Source: Mycolicibacterium sp. CR10 (GTDB lineage: Bacteria; Actinomycetota; Actinomycetes; Mycobacteriales; Mycobacteriaceae). Taken from it: a DNA stretch of 64,000 nt. Under the pieces are notes generated by a model. It did not search any database. It was not told the origin of the DNA and saw only the letters and a program-made list of their open reading frames with translations. The stretch's first letter is position 1. The number at the start of each line of letters is the position of its first letter. Location of the stretch: positions 248,001 to 312,000 of the forward strand of contig NZ_STGE01000019.1 of assembly GCF_005222675.1 (NCBI RefSeq), written 5' to 3'. Shown here one piece after another: positions 26,345-36,270 of the stretch. The translations under genes and the position numbers were made by a program.

Positions 26345-27982
26345 TCAGCCTCCCATCTCGGCAGGCAGAGGCGGCCCTGCCGGCGCTGCCGGCGCAGGCG
26401 CCGCGGGGGGCGGTGCCGCAGGCGTGATCGCGCCCAACGGGTCACCCGGGATGACACCCGGCGCCGGTGCCGGCGGCGGACCCGGCTGCGGGTACCACGG
26501 CGGGGGCAGCGGGCTGTTCTCGCCGAACGCGTTCGGCGGTCCCGGCAGGTTGCCGTTTCGCGTCGTCCCGAACGCGGGCGGTGCCGGCGGGGCCACGATG
26601 TCGGGGCCGCCCATCAACTCCGCCAACGATTCCGGCGTCAGCATGTTCTGGGTGAACGGCTGCACGTCGACGCCCTGCATGCCGGGCGCGACGACCCAGC
26701 CGGGCTCGTGGTTGCCGTGCGAGAACAGGGTGTCGCGCGAGAAGATGCCCGGCACGGTGGTGTCCTTGTAGCCCGGCGGCGGCTGCAGGCGCGGCTCGGA
26801 GTAGGCAATCTGCTTGGGCAGCGTCATCGCCGTGGCGATCTGGTTCGTGCCGAACGGCAGGTAGTTGAACTTGATGGCGTCCAGGATCGGGCCGAGGTAC
26901 TCCGCACACAACTCGGCGGACTCCTGGTAGCCCAGCCGGCTGCCCGCCTGAATCGAGCTGCAGATGAACTCCATCGGGTTGGCGAAGTTGGAGATCACCG
27001 GCATACCCACGATGCCACCGGCATTCGGCGACGAGATGTTCACGATGTTCGCGGCGAGGTTCGGGAACACATGCAGACCGGTCTCAAGACCGTCCTTGGG
27101 TTCGGGTTGCAGGATCGCGTTGGTGGCCTCGGCGAGGTTGTTGACGTCATCAGAGAGAACTTCGCCGTTCTCCTCGATGAAACCCCTTGTGGTGGCGAGC
27201 AACTCGTTGAGGTCCTGAACCGCGTCGGCCACCTCGCGGTCGGTGTTGGTGAACGCGTTGGTGAACTGCGCGAGGTCGTTGTTGAGCGCCACGAACTGCT
27301 GATCGCTCTTGTGCAGCGCGTTGACGAACAACGCCAGGCTCTTGACCACGCTGAAGAAATCGCCGCGACCCTCGTTGAGGGCGAACAACGCGTCCGAGAG
27401 GCCGTTGAGCGTCTTGTTGAGCTGTTCACCCTTGCCCGCGAACCCATCGGCGGCGGATTCGATGATGTCGCCGAACGGGCCCTTGGGCTGCTCCGGTGTC
27501 GGACCCAGATCGGTCAGCAGCCGGCTCAGCGAATCCCGCAGATCGTCATACTCCACCGGAACCTGGGTGCGGTCGGTGTCGATCACCGCGTTGTTCTCCA
27601 ACACCGGACCACCCGTGTAGGGCGGCGCCAACTGGATGGTGCGCGAGGCCACCAGGCTCGGATTCAGGATCGACGCGGTCGCATTGGCCGGGACCTTGAA
27701 CGAGTTGTCGTAGCTGAACGTCACCCGCATCTTGTCGCCCGCCGGCTCGATCTTCTCGATCGTGCCGACCCGCACCCCCATGATCTGGACCTTGTCGCCC
27801 GGATACAGCGCCAACGTCTGGGTGAAGTAGGCGACCACGGTGTTGGTGGTGAACCTCTTGTAGGCGTTCCACCCGATGAACGCGGCGATGATCCCCAGGA
27901 TCACCACCACGATCCCGATGATCACCGCGGCCCGCGACACCCCGGGCAGCTTCACGTTTCGGACGTTGAAGATTGTCGACAT
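26345..27982 (-). CDS. mce1D: Mce1D, MCE-family subunit
   Basis: A 545-residue MCE protein: transmembrane helix (IIGIVVVILGIIAAFIGW), MCE domain with FTQTLALYPGDKVQIMGVRV and SLVASRTIQLAPPYTGGPVL, a helical region with repeated Asn/Asp-rich heptads, then a Pro-rich tail after residue 460 (PGVIPGDPLGAITPAAPPPA). The Pro tail probably extends into the envelope. Fifteen bases separate it from mce1C. Confidence 0.94.
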   Translation of the reverse strand: MSTIFNVRNVKLPGVSRAAVIIGIVVVILGIIAAFIGWNAYKRFTTNTVVAYFTQTLALYPGDKVQIMGVRVGTIEKIEPAGDKMRVTFSYDNSFKVPANATASILNPSLVASRTIQLAPPYTGGPVLENNAVIDTDRTQVPVEYDDLRDSLSRLLTDLGPTPEQPKGPFGDIIESAADGFAGKGEQLNKTLNGLSDALFALNEGRGDFFSVVKSLALFVNALHKSDQQFVALNNDLAQFTNAFTNTDREVADAVQDLNELLATTRGFIEENGEVLSDDVNNLAEATNAILQPEPKDGLETGLHVFPNLAANIVNISSPNAGGIVGMPVISNFANPMEFICSSIQAGSRLGYQESAELCAEYLGPILDAIKFNYLPFGTNQIATAMTLPKQIAYSEPRLQPPPGYKDTTVPGIFSRDTLFSHGNHEPGWVVAPGMQGVDVQPFTQNMLTPESLAELMGGPDIVAPPAPPAFGTTRNGNLPGPPNAFGENSPLPPPWYPQPGPPPAPAPGVIPGDPLGAITPAAPPPAAPAPAAPAGPPLPAEMGG

Positions 27983-27997
27983 CTACCTAAGCCCCCC

Positions 27998-29587
27998 TCA
28001 GCCTTGCGAATTCGGTGGGAGGAACGGTGGATTGCCCGGCAACACCGGCGCACCCGCCGGCGGTAGCTGCTGGCCCGGGCCGGGTACCGCAGGCGCCGGC
28101 AACGTCGGCGGCAGCGGCGCGATGCCGGGGGTGAAGTCCGGTGGCGAGGGCTGCGGCGCCAACGGCACGGTCCGTGCCCCGGGCGGGGCCGGCGGCAACG
28201 GCATGGTGGCCCCGGGCACGTTCGGCGACAGCTGACCCGGGATCGCCGCGGCGGGCACACCCGGAGACGGTTGCGGCCCATGGATATTGGGCGCCGAGGT
28301 CGCCACGTTCGGGCTGTCGGCCCCACCACCGCCGTAGTTCGGCCCGTACGGGTTGTCTCCGTAGGGTCCCACCGACAGATCCGCGCACGGCAGCGGGTTC
28401 CCCGGCCGCGGCAACCCGTCCGCGGGTGGGGTGTACGAACACGGCGAACCGGGCCGCACCGCCGGGAACGGATTCTCCGGGGTGCCCTCCAACGGCGTCG
28501 GCGCAGGCGGCGGCGCCCCGTTGGGGAATCCCGCGGCGTTCGGATCCGGGAACCGGAACGCCGGCAACCCGGCATTACGCCAGAACTCCTCCGGATTGAT
28601 GCCCCGCTTCTTGAACGCCGCATCGACGAACGGTTGCAGGATCCAGTACGGCGCCAGGTTGACCAGCATCACCTTGAAGTACGGGCCCGAGGCCAAGGCC
28701 TCGCCGAGCGACGCGGTGAACTTGGACAGGGTGGACAGCACGTCGACGAGGTCGTATTTGCGCTCCACCAGCAGGTCGCTGACCACCTTGAGTTGGTTGA
28801 GCACCCGGTTCAGGTTGGGGTTGTCGTCGATCAGTCCCTTGACCTGGTCACCGAACGAGCTGACGCGCTCGAGCAGCTGGCTCACCGCATAGTTGCGTTC
28901 GTTGACCGCAGACAGCAGGGTCTGGGCGTTGACGAAGAGCTGGTTGATCTGTTCGCTGCGGTTGCCGAGCACCCCGGCCACCTTGTTCGCGTTGGCCAGC
29001 AGCGTGGTGATCTGGTCGTCGCGCTTGCCGATGGTGTCGGAGAAGCGGGCCACCCCGTCGAGCGCGGCGCTCAGATGCGGGTAGGTCTGATCGATGGTTT
29101 CGGAGAGCACGTTCAGTGATTCCTTGACCGTCTTGGTGTCCCAGCCGGCGGCGGAGTTGCTGACGTCGAAGAACGCATCGTAGATCTGGTACGGCGTGGT
29201 GGTCTGACCCAGCGGCAGTGTTCCGTTGGCGCGCAGCGGATCCGAACCGCGGGGCTCGATCTCGACGTTGCGCCGTCCGAGGATCGTGTCGGTGCGGATC
29301 GCGGCCCGACTGTCGGTGCCGATCTGGGTGCCGTCCAACGAGTAGCCGATGAGGACCTTGTCGCCGTCGATCTCGGTGGAGCGCACCGCCCCGACGTCGA
29401 CACCGGCGATGCGGACCTTGTCGCCGGTGTTGATGCCACCGGTATCGGCGAACTGGGCGTAATAGGTGGGCGTGGCGAACAACATCGGCACGCTGGCGAA
29501 GCTCTGTCCCACCCCGATGACGAGGATCAGGATGAGGATGCCCATCATCCCGTTGCGGACCCTGTTGGAACCCTCGAGAACTCTCAT
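27998..29587 (-). CDS. mce1C: Mce1C, MCE-family subunit
   Basis: A 529-residue MCE protein: membrane helix GILILILVIGVGQSFASVPM, MCE domain (FADTGGINTGDKVRIAGVDV; LGRRNVEIEPRGSDPLRANG), long coiled coil, and a Pro/Ala/Gly-rich C-terminal 170 residues. ATG 29587 overlaps the mce1B stop as ATGA, which favours it over the ATG four codons earlier. The long low-complexity tail is usual for Mce1C/D. Confidence 0.94.
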   Translation of the reverse strand: MRVLEGSNRVRNGMMGILILILVIGVGQSFASVPMLFATPTYYAQFADTGGINTGDKVRIAGVDVGAVRSTEIDGDKVLIGYSLDGTQIGTDSRAAIRTDTILGRRNVEIEPRGSDPLRANGTLPLGQTTTPYQIYDAFFDVSNSAAGWDTKTVKESLNVLSETIDQTYPHLSAALDGVARFSDTIGKRDDQITTLLANANKVAGVLGNRSEQINQLFVNAQTLLSAVNERNYAVSQLLERVSSFGDQVKGLIDDNPNLNRVLNQLKVVSDLLVERKYDLVDVLSTLSKFTASLGEALASGPYFKVMLVNLAPYWILQPFVDAAFKKRGINPEEFWRNAGLPAFRFPDPNAAGFPNGAPPPAPTPLEGTPENPFPAVRPGSPCSYTPPADGLPRPGNPLPCADLSVGPYGDNPYGPNYGGGGADSPNVATSAPNIHGPQPSPGVPAAAIPGQLSPNVPGATMPLPPAPPGARTVPLAPQPSPPDFTPGIAPLPPTLPAPAVPGPGQQLPPAGAPVLPGNPPFLPPNSQG

Positions 29588-30615
29588 TGCGGCGTGCACC
29601 TACCCGAGGGCTGACTCCAGACCTTCACGGTGCGCACCGGTCCTCCCGGCTGTAATCCGTTGAGCTTCAACGTCACATCGCAGGCATAGAAGTTGAAGAA
29701 GTCTCCGTAGACACCGCCCGCGCGGCCGATAATCTTCAGTGCGGTGGGCAGCCTGGTCAGAAGGTCGTTGAGCTGATCCCGTTGGTCGACCAGCGGCTGT
29801 TGCACGACCTCGAGCTTGCTGATCGTCTGCTGCAGCAGCGGCCGGTTGTCGGCGAGCAGGTCGGCGATGGTGCCGGCGGCGTCGCTGATGTCGCCGACCG
29901 AGTCGGCGATCGGGTCGGCGCGGTTCTTCAACCCGGTGATGAGCACCTCGAAGTTCTTGACCGTGTCGTCGAACTGCTGCTGATGGCGCACCGTGGTGTC
30001 GAGCACCGTGTTGAGGTTCTTGACCACCTCACCGATGGCCTGGTCACGATCGGCCAGTGCCGAAGTGAGCGAAGCGGTTTGGTCGAGGATGTCGTTGATG
30101 GTGCCGCCCTGGCCCTGGAAGACCGTGATGATCGACTGCGCGATGTTGTTGACCTTGTCGGGATCCAGCGACTGGAACACCGGCCGGAAACCGCCGATGA
30201 GCGCGTCGAGGTCCAGCGCCGGCTCGGTGCGCTCGACCGGGATGGTTCCCCCGGGCCCCAGCCGGGTGTTGCTCTCGCCCCGCTTGAGCTCCATGTAGCG
30301 GTCGCCGATGAGGTTGAGGTAGCGCACCGAGGCCGTGGTCTCGTCGAACAGTTCCAGCGAGCGGTCGATGGCGAAGTCCACCTTGACCTTGCTGCCGTTC
30401 TCGATCAGCGAGACGCTGGAGACCTTGCCGACCTCCACGCCCGAAGCGCGGACGAACTGTCCGGCGCGCAGCCCGCTGGCATTGGAGAAGATCGCCGTGT
30501 AGCCGTTGGTGCGGTCAAAGCGCATCTGACCGAACACCACGATGATGATGCCGGTGAACAACAGCAGCACCAGCGAGAAGGCGCCGAGTTTGATGGCGGT
30601 TCCGGAGATTTTCAT
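29584..30615 (-). CDS. mce1B: Mce1B, MCE-family subunit
   Basis: A 343-residue MCE protein without a Pro-rich tail. Membrane helix LGAFSLVLLLFTGIIIVVFG, MCE domain (FSNASGLRAGQFVRASGVEV; IGDRYMELKRGESNTRLGPG), then coiled coil and a short C-terminus with FFNFYACDVTLKLNGLQPGG. ATG 30615 overlaps the mce1A stop as ATGA; an open extension upstream to 30744 is out of family context. Confidence 0.94.
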   Translation of the reverse strand: MKISGTAIKLGAFSLVLLLFTGIIIVVFGQMRFDRTNGYTAIFSNASGLRAGQFVRASGVEVGKVSSVSLIENGSKVKVDFAIDRSLELFDETTASVRYLNLIGDRYMELKRGESNTRLGPGGTIPVERTEPALDLDALIGGFRPVFQSLDPDKVNNIAQSIITVFQGQGGTINDILDQTASLTSALADRDQAIGEVVKNLNTVLDTTVRHQQQFDDTVKNFEVLITGLKNRADPIADSVGDISDAAGTIADLLADNRPLLQQTISKLEVVQQPLVDQRDQLNDLLTRLPTALKIIGRAGGVYGDFFNFYACDVTLKLNGLQPGGPVRTVKVWSQPSGRCTPQ

Positions 30616-31832
30616 GGGTTGATCGTGTGCTCCCCGACTTGGCGTCCCCAGACGTACTCGGTGAACAGCGGCTGCCCGAGCTCGATGTGGTTGTACGGCG
30701 CGATCGACGCGCCCGTGTCCATGACCAGGTACGGCTGCGGCCACAGATCACGAGTGACCGACTGCCAGCAGCCCGGGCGGCCTTCCGGCCCACCCTTGGC
30801 GTTGATTCGGGGCAGGTTGTCCGGATACACGTAGGCATTGCCGGGGGTGCCGAGACCGAGGAGCTGCGAGTGGGTGCGCAGCGAGTAACCGTTCCCGCCA
30901 AGAGATGCGGCGATTTTCGGCTCCACGTCGTGGTAGTTGCGGATCGTGCAGAACAGGGCGGGGCTGTATTCGTCGAGGAGTGCTGCGGTGGGCAGCAGGT
31001 CCTCGGCGCCGCGGGTCAGGTAGGGGCCGCCGCGTTCGAAGATGTCGCCGCCGGTGTTGCCGAACCCGACCGCGGCCATCAGCGCCTGGTCGATGTTGCC
31101 CTGCTGCTCGTTGAGGGTGCGTGCGGTGGTGACCGCGTTCTGCAGGCCGTCGAACAAGTCGGGGCCGGCGTCGGCGTACACCTCGCCCAGGTCGGCGAGC
31201 AGTTGGTTGTCACGCCGGATCTGGGGCATCTGCGGGTTGATCTCGGCCAGGATCTGGTTGCCCTCCACGATCGACTCCCCGAACCGGGCACCGAGCCCGT
31301 CGAGGGCTTGGGCGGTCGCGGTCAACGTCTGGTTCAGCTTGATCGGGTCGACCTGCCCGGCCACCGACACAATCGTCTCGAACAGCGTGTTGAACTCGGT
31401 GGTCACCGTCGTCACGTCGATGACATCGGCAGCCGAGATGCGCTGTGCCGCAGGGTTCGGGGGCGAGGAGAACGACACGTACTTGTTGCCGAACACCGTG
31501 GTCGCCGACACATCGGCGACCACGTTCTGCGGGATCAGCGGGATGTACTTCGGGTCGACGTCGAGGGTGATCTTGGCTTTGGGTTCGCCCCCGACGTTGA
31601 CTTCCTCCACCTCGCCGACGCGGCCGATCTCGACCCCGTTGTAGGTGATCTTGGCCCCGGGATCCATCGACAGACCCGAGCGCGCCGCCATCATCGTCAG
31701 CTGGGTCCGCGGCAGAAAGTCGCCGCGGAACTGGAAGAACACCAGCGTCACCACGACGATCGCGATCAACGCCAGGATCAGACCGGCCAGCAGGTACGGG
31801 GGTTCCCGCTTGGTGTTCACAGGTGCTGTCAT
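30612..31832 (-). CDS. mce1A: Mce1A, MCE-family subunit
   Basis: A 406-residue MCE protein. Membrane helix LLAGLILALIAIVVVTLVFF, MCE domain with AARSGLSMDPGAKITYNGVE and FGNKYVSFSSPPNPAAQRIS, coiled coil around residues 160-270, and a Cys-containing C-terminal domain (FCTIRNYHDVEPKIAASLGG). M. tuberculosis Mce1A is the subunit linked to host-cell entry; the transporter imports fatty acids. First MCE gene after the permeases. Confidence 0.94.
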   Translation of the reverse strand: MTAPVNTKREPPYLLAGLILALIAIVVVTLVFFQFRGDFLPRTQLTMMAARSGLSMDPGAKITYNGVEIGRVGEVEEVNVGGEPKAKITLDVDPKYIPLIPQNVVADVSATTVFGNKYVSFSSPPNPAAQRISAADVIDVTTVTTEFNTLFETIVSVAGQVDPIKLNQTLTATAQALDGLGARFGESIVEGNQILAEINPQMPQIRRDNQLLADLGEVYADAGPDLFDGLQNAVTTARTLNEQQGNIDQALMAAVGFGNTGGDIFERGGPYLTRGAEDLLPTAALLDEYSPALFCTIRNYHDVEPKIAASLGGNGYSLRTHSQLLGLGTPGNAYVYPDNLPRINAKGGPEGRPGCWQSVTRDLWPQPYLVMDTGASIAPYNHIELGQPLFTEYVWGRQVGEHTINP

Positions 31833-31837
31833 CGCCG

Positions 31838-32707
31838 TTACACCGTCAGGTTGAAGTTCGGGTCGACGCCGTAGAGCGCCAACGAAGCCAACAGAACAAC
31901 GACCACGATGGCCACCAGCGACGCCCGCATCGACCGGCCCACGGCCTCACCCACACCGACCGGACCGCCGGAGGCGAAAAACCCGTAGTAGCAGTGGTTG
32001 AGCATCACGATGATCGAGATGATGATCGCCTGCACGAACGACCACGCCACATCATCAGCGCGCAGGAACGTGCGGAAGTAGTGCTCGTAGGTGCCGATCG
32101 ACTGGCCGTAGAACAGCGTCGTGGTCACCTGCGCCGACAAGAAACTCATGATGATCGCCATCGCGTAGAGCGGGATGATCACGATGAAGCCGGCCATGAT
32201 GCGCGTGGACACCAGATACGAGATCGACTTGATGCCCATCACTTCCAGCGCATCGATCTCCTCGCTGATCCGCATCGCCCCCAACTCCGCGGTCGCCCCC
32301 GCCCCGACCGTGGCCGCCAACGCCTGACCCGCCACCACCGGAGCGGCGATCCGCACATTGATCAGGGCGGCGAAGAACCCGGTGAACGCCTCCACCCCGA
32401 TATTGCCCAGCGACGCGAAACCCTGAATCGCCACCAGCGACGACCCTGACAGCGTCACGAACCCGACGATCGCGACGGTGCCACCGATCACCGCCATCGC
32501 CCCGGTACCCATCCCGATCTCGGCGATCAGCCGCAACGTCTCCTTGCGGTAATACCGCAACGCATGCCCGATCGAGCCGATCGCGGTGACCACGAACCAC
32601 GCCACATGACCGATCGAGGCCAGCCCGCGCCCCGGCGCCCCCACCAACTTCTCCGCCCGCGCGACGCCACGCGGGAACCGCGAACGCAGAACAGCGGTAT
32701 TAGCCAC
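31838..32707 (-). CDS. yrbE1B: YrbE1B, MlaE-family permease
   Basis: A 289-residue MlaE-type permease with five to six membrane helices. The conserved motif AELGAMRISEEIDALEVMGI near residue 165 is the MlaE EQuh-like coupling loop that contacts the ATPase. GTG 32707 is chosen because GGGGAG precedes it and the length equals the 289 residues I recall for M. tuberculosis YrbE1B. No ATPase (mceG/mkl) is in the locus, which is normal: it is encoded elsewhere. Confidence 0.93.
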   Translation of the reverse strand: MANTAVLRSRFPRGVARAEKLVGAPGRGLASIGHVAWFVVTAIGSIGHALRYYRKETLRLIAEIGMGTGAMAVIGGTVAIVGFVTLSGSSLVAIQGFASLGNIGVEAFTGFFAALINVRIAAPVVAGQALAATVGAGATAELGAMRISEEIDALEVMGIKSISYLVSTRIMAGFIVIIPLYAMAIIMSFLSAQVTTTLFYGQSIGTYEHYFRTFLRADDVAWSFVQAIIISIIVMLNHCYYGFFASGGPVGVGEAVGRSMRASLVAIVVVVLLASLALYGVDPNFNLTV

Positions 32708-32708
32708 C

Positions 32709-33506
32709 TCAGCTCCCCGTCCCGAACCGGACACCGATCGTGGTCAACACCACGTTGACCGCGAACAACGCGATCACGCACAACACCAGGGTCTCGTTGA
32801 CCGCGGTGCCCACACCCTTGGCGCCACCGGCCACCGTCAGGCCGCGGTAGCAGCCCACCAACCCGGCGATCAGACCGAAGGTCAACGCCTTGATCAACGA
32901 GATCAACACCTCCGGCAGCCCCGTCACCAACGTCAACGTCGACACATACGCCCCCGCCGACACGTTCTGCAGATACACCCCGAATATGAAGCCACCGACC
33001 AAACCGATCGTGATCACCGCACCGTTGAGCAGCATCGCCACGAACGTCGACGCGATCACCCGCGGCACCACCAGACGCTGGATCGGATCGATCCCCAACA
33101 CCTCCAGGGCGTCGATCTCCTCCCGGATGGTGCGCGCCCCCAGATCGGCGCAGATCGCCGTCGACCCCGCACCCGCGACCACCAACACCGTCACCAACGG
33201 ACCCAACTGGGTCACCGCCGCCAGGGCCGCACCCGCACCCGAAATGTCGGCCGCACCGAACTCCGTCAACAAAATATTCAGCGTGAAGATCAACAGCACC
33301 GTCAACGGGATCGACACCGCCACCGTCGGCAAAAACGCCACCCGCATCAAAAACCAGCTCTGCAGGATGAACTCCCGCCACTGAAACGGCGGCTGGAACA
33401 ACGCCCTGGCGGTCAACACACACATCCGCACAAAGCCACCCACGGCCTCAAGCCCCGGCCGCACCTGATCCCGGACGTAGCCCGTCAGGTTCGAACTAGC
33501 CGTCAC
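32709..33506 (-). CDS. yrbE1A: YrbE1A, MlaE-family permease
   Basis: A 265-residue MlaE-type permease. The coupling-loop motif is ADLGARTIREEIDALEVLGI (near residue 140); several hydrophobic helices flank it (LPTVAVSIPLTVLLIFTLNI, AYVSTLTLVTGLPEVLISLI). GTG 33506 has a GGGGG upstream and gives the expected length; a TTG at 33533 is less likely. The 213-base gap to fadD5 (33507-33719) contains no gene and may hold an internal promoter. Confidence 0.93.
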   Translation of the reverse strand: MTASSNLTGYVRDQVRPGLEAVGGFVRMCVLTARALFQPPFQWREFILQSWFLMRVAFLPTVAVSIPLTVLLIFTLNILLTEFGAADISGAGAALAAVTQLGPLVTVLVVAGAGSTAICADLGARTIREEIDALEVLGIDPIQRLVVPRVIASTFVAMLLNGAVITIGLVGGFIFGVYLQNVSAGAYVSTLTLVTGLPEVLISLIKALTFGLIAGLVGCYRGLTVAGGAKGVGTAVNETLVLCVIALFAVNVVLTTIGVRFGTGS

Positions 33507-33719
33507 CGCAACGCCCCCGCGACGAATCCACAACTGGTGTAGCGCACTGGCAGCACCTGTCGCACGCCCCCTTCCAGCCTGGACCCCGTCCCCGTGAGCA
33601 CCGTCTCCCTACCGGTTGGTAGTAAGACAGACCACAGGACTGTACCCGATGGCGTGGCCACCGCGTACCGCATCTGCGGGATTGGATCCGCAACCGTTAG
33701 CAAACACCGACCCCTGTCA

Positions 33720-35369
33720 CTAATTTCCTTGTGCCCCAGTAGAAACCGTTGGCAGAGTGGAACTTTCGCGCGCGTCAATGAATTCCTCTGCGCCGAACTG
33801 CGCCCTCAGTTCCGTCTTGAGGACCTTACCGGCGGGGTTGCGCGGGAGCGCGTCGACGACCTCGACCGCCTTCGGATGTTTGTAGCGCGCGAGCCGTGCA
33901 GCGAGGAACTCGTCGAGATCCGTCGGTTCGTTTTTCGGCTCGTTCGTGACTTTCAGCGAACTTCGCAACACCACCACAGCAACCGGCACCTCGCCCCACT
34001 TCGGGTGCGCGCGGCCGATCACCGCGACCTCGACGATCTCGGGATGGGCGGCCAGAACGTTCTCGACCTCGGCGCAGTAGATGTTCTCGCCGCCGGAGAT
34101 GATCATGTCCTTTTTCCGGTCGACGACCCAGACGTAACCCTCGTCGTCTTGGCGCACGAGGTCGCCCGAATGAAACCAGCCACCCTTGAAGGCCTCGGCG
34201 GTGGCCTTCGGGTTGTTCCAGTAGCCCGCCATCAGCGTGGGCGCCCGGTACACGATCTCGCCGACCTGACCGACGGGGACGTCGTTCATGTCCTCGTCGA
34301 CGATCCGCGCCGAGACGGTGGGGATCACCTTGCCGACCGAGCCCAGCTTGCGCAGCGCGTCTTCGCCCAAGAGCATGCACGTGACGGGTGACATCTCGGT
34401 CTGCCCGAAGGCGGCGAGGATCTTCGCGCCGGGGAACGTCTCCGACATCTCCCGCAGTAGGGTGTCCGAGGCCGGCGCGGCACCCCAGGACAGCGTTCGG
34501 AGTTTGAGCGTGCGCGGGGCGGCGCGCTGGGCTGCGCAGACCGCCTGCCACTGGGCGGGTACCAGGAAGATTCCGGTGACCTGTTCGGATTCGAGCACGT
34601 CGAGCAGTTCCCCGGGGTCGAAGGCGCCAACCGAGTAGATCACCGTTGGCCGGCCGAGGAGCAAGCCGAAGACGGTGTTGCCGATGCCGGCGATGTGGAA
34701 CAGCGGTACCCCGATGAAGCCGATGTCGTTGTTGATGTCCGCGCCGTTGGTGAACAGATGCGTCATCGCCTGGCCGGCCAGGTTGTTGTGGGTCAGGACC
34801 GCCCCCTTGGGGCGGCCCGTGGTGCCCGAGGTGTACATGATCAGCGCAGGCGAATCGTCCGGGATGTCCACCGGCGGCGGGTCCGCGCCCTCGGTCATCA
34901 GGTCCTCGTAGTTCAGGGTGGCGGCACCATCGGCACTGTCGACACCGTCACCTCCGGCGACGATGACGGTGGCCAGCGTCGCGTCGAGATCGCGCACCGC
35001 GGCCGCGACGTTCGCCAGCACCGACTCGGTGATGACGACGCGGGCCTGGCAGTCGGAGACCAGGAACGCGATCTCCGACGGCGTCATCCGGAAGTTGACC
35101 GGCACGGCGATCGCGCCGAGCTTGTTGATCGCCAGGAACGACTCGATGAACTCGGTCCGGTTGAGCATCAGGATCAGTACTCGATCGCCGAACCCGACGC
35201 CGTGCCGGTGCAGCGCACCCGCCAGGGAACCTACCCTGTCGTCGAGCTCCCGCCACGTCGTGGTGCGGCCGAGGAACCTGAGCGCGGTGCTGTCGGGCTG
35301 CATCAGCGCGTGTCTCGCCAGCTGGTTGGTCCAATTCTGGCGACGAGCCAGGTGGGGCTGCTCGGTCAT
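33720..35369 (-). CDS. fadD5: acyl-CoA synthetase FadD5
   Basis: A 549-residue ANL-superfamily ligase. The P-loop is IMYTSGTTGRPKGAVLTH (near residue 185), the adenylate motif AAFGQTEMSPV, the hinge VVDRKKDMIISGGENIY, and the catalytic Lys lies in PRNPAGKVLKTELR. It activates fatty acids to acyl-CoA at the start of the mce1 operon, and in M. tuberculosis FadD5 helps recycle fatty acids imported by Mce1. ATG 35369 with GAGG upstream is preferred over a TTG at 35408. Confidence 0.92.
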   Translation of the reverse strand: MTEQPHLARRQNWTNQLARHALMQPDSTALRFLGRTTTWRELDDRVGSLAGALHRHGVGFGDRVLILMLNRTEFIESFLAINKLGAIAVPVNFRMTPSEIAFLVSDCQARVVITESVLANVAAAVRDLDATLATVIVAGGDGVDSADGAATLNYEDLMTEGADPPPVDIPDDSPALIMYTSGTTGRPKGAVLTHNNLAGQAMTHLFTNGADINNDIGFIGVPLFHIAGIGNTVFGLLLGRPTVIYSVGAFDPGELLDVLESEQVTGIFLVPAQWQAVCAAQRAAPRTLKLRTLSWGAAPASDTLLREMSETFPGAKILAAFGQTEMSPVTCMLLGEDALRKLGSVGKVIPTVSARIVDEDMNDVPVGQVGEIVYRAPTLMAGYWNNPKATAEAFKGGWFHSGDLVRQDDEGYVWVVDRKKDMIISGGENIYCAEVENVLAAHPEIVEVAVIGRAHPKWGEVPVAVVVLRSSLKVTNEPKNEPTDLDEFLAARLARYKHPKAVEVVDALPRNPAGKVLKTELRAQFGAEEFIDARESSTLPTVSTGAQGN

Positions 35370-35457
35370 CGGGCCGCCCTCGGCTGCCGGACCAATAGAG
35401 CCTGTCAACGTTCCGTACTCCGTCTTCTGCGCACTGAAGGGTTGCGGGAGGTTGATA

Positions 35458-35467
35458 TTTGATCAAA
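35458..35467. promoter_or_regulatory. TTTGATCAAA palindrome, candidate Mce1R operator
   Basis: A perfect ten-base palindrome in an AT-richer patch of the 186-base spacer (35370-35555) between the divergent fadD5 and mce1R genes. Mce1R is known to repress fadD5-mce1 in M. tuberculosis; this is the clearest dyad in the spacer, but I cannot compare it with the known site. Confidence 0.4.
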
Positions 35468-35555
35468 CATGGTGTTGCCCCGGTCACACTATGGCCCCGG
35501 CGGCGTCGAGACAACCCTGTCTGCGCACTCGTCACATCAGCGGGAAGGGTCCCCG

Positions 35556-36248
35556 ATGCCGATGAACGCCCCCGCCAGACCCCGCCGGTCAGGTGCGGTG
35601 CGGCGCGAGCAACTTTCGGACGAGGTGGCGGCCCGGCTGCGCGTCGACATCATGACCGGATCACTGCGCCCGGACACGTTCATCCGCCTCGACGAGACGG
35701 CCGCGCGGCTGGGGGTCAGCATCACCCCCGTACGAGAAGCTCTGCGCACCTTGCGCGGTGAGGGCATGGTCGAACTCGAGCCACACCGCGGTCACCGGGT
35801 GGTTCCGCTCACCCGCACCGACATCGAGGACATCTTCTGGCTGCAGTCGACGATCGCCCAGGAGCTGGCGGCGACGGCCACGCAGCGCATCACCGGCGAC
35901 GAGATCGACGAGCTGAGCCGGCTGAACGCGCGGCTGGCGCTGGCGGTCGAGCACCGGGAGCCCGACGAGATCGCCCGGGCCGAATTCACCTTCCACCGGG
36001 CATTCAACCGATCCACCGGGCGGATCAAACTGGCGTGGTTTCTGTTGCACGCCGCGCGCTACCTTCCGCCCCACCTGTTCGCCACAGACGAGACCTGGGG
36101 CGCGGCGGCCGTCGACAGCCACGAACAGTTGATCGCTGCGCTGCGCCGCCGAGACGTCGACGCCGTGGTGGATCTGACGCGCGGTCAGTTCACCGACGGG
36201 TTGGCACGGTTGACCGCGTGGCTCGAGCAGGTCGGGCTGTGGGGCTGA
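35556..36248 (+). CDS. mce1R: Mce1R, FadR-subfamily GntR regulator
   Basis: A 230-residue GntR regulator of the FCD class. N-terminal winged helix with FIRLDETAARLGVSITPVRE and ALRTLRGEGMVELEPHRGHR; the FCD domain shows FHRAFNRSTGRIKLAWFLLH, where the His and Asp residues form the metal/ligand pocket. ATG 35556 has GGGAAGGG six bases upstream. Divergence from fadD5 is the Rv0165c (Mce1R) arrangement. It probably senses a long-chain fatty acid or acyl-CoA and represses mce1. Confidence 0.9.
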   Translation: MPMNAPARPRRSGAVRREQLSDEVAARLRVDIMTGSLRPDTFIRLDETAARLGVSITPVREALRTLRGEGMVELEPHRGHRVVPLTRTDIEDIFWLQSTIAQELAATATQRITGDEIDELSRLNARLALAVEHREPDEIARAEFTFHRAFNRSTGRIKLAWFLLHAARYLPPHLFATDETWGAAAVDSHEQLIAALRRRDVDAVVDLTRGQFTDGLARLTAWLEQVGLWG

Positions 36249-36270
36249 GCCTCACGGGCCGACGTCGCCG

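Noticed and set aside
26708..28066. 452-codon plus-strand frame opposite mce1D
   Set aside because: Shadow frame; repetitive Val/Glu/Arg pattern follows from coiled-coil codons on the other strand.
30627..31874. 415-codon plus-strand frame opposite mce1A
   Set aside because: Shadow frame lacking domain content or ribosome-binding site.
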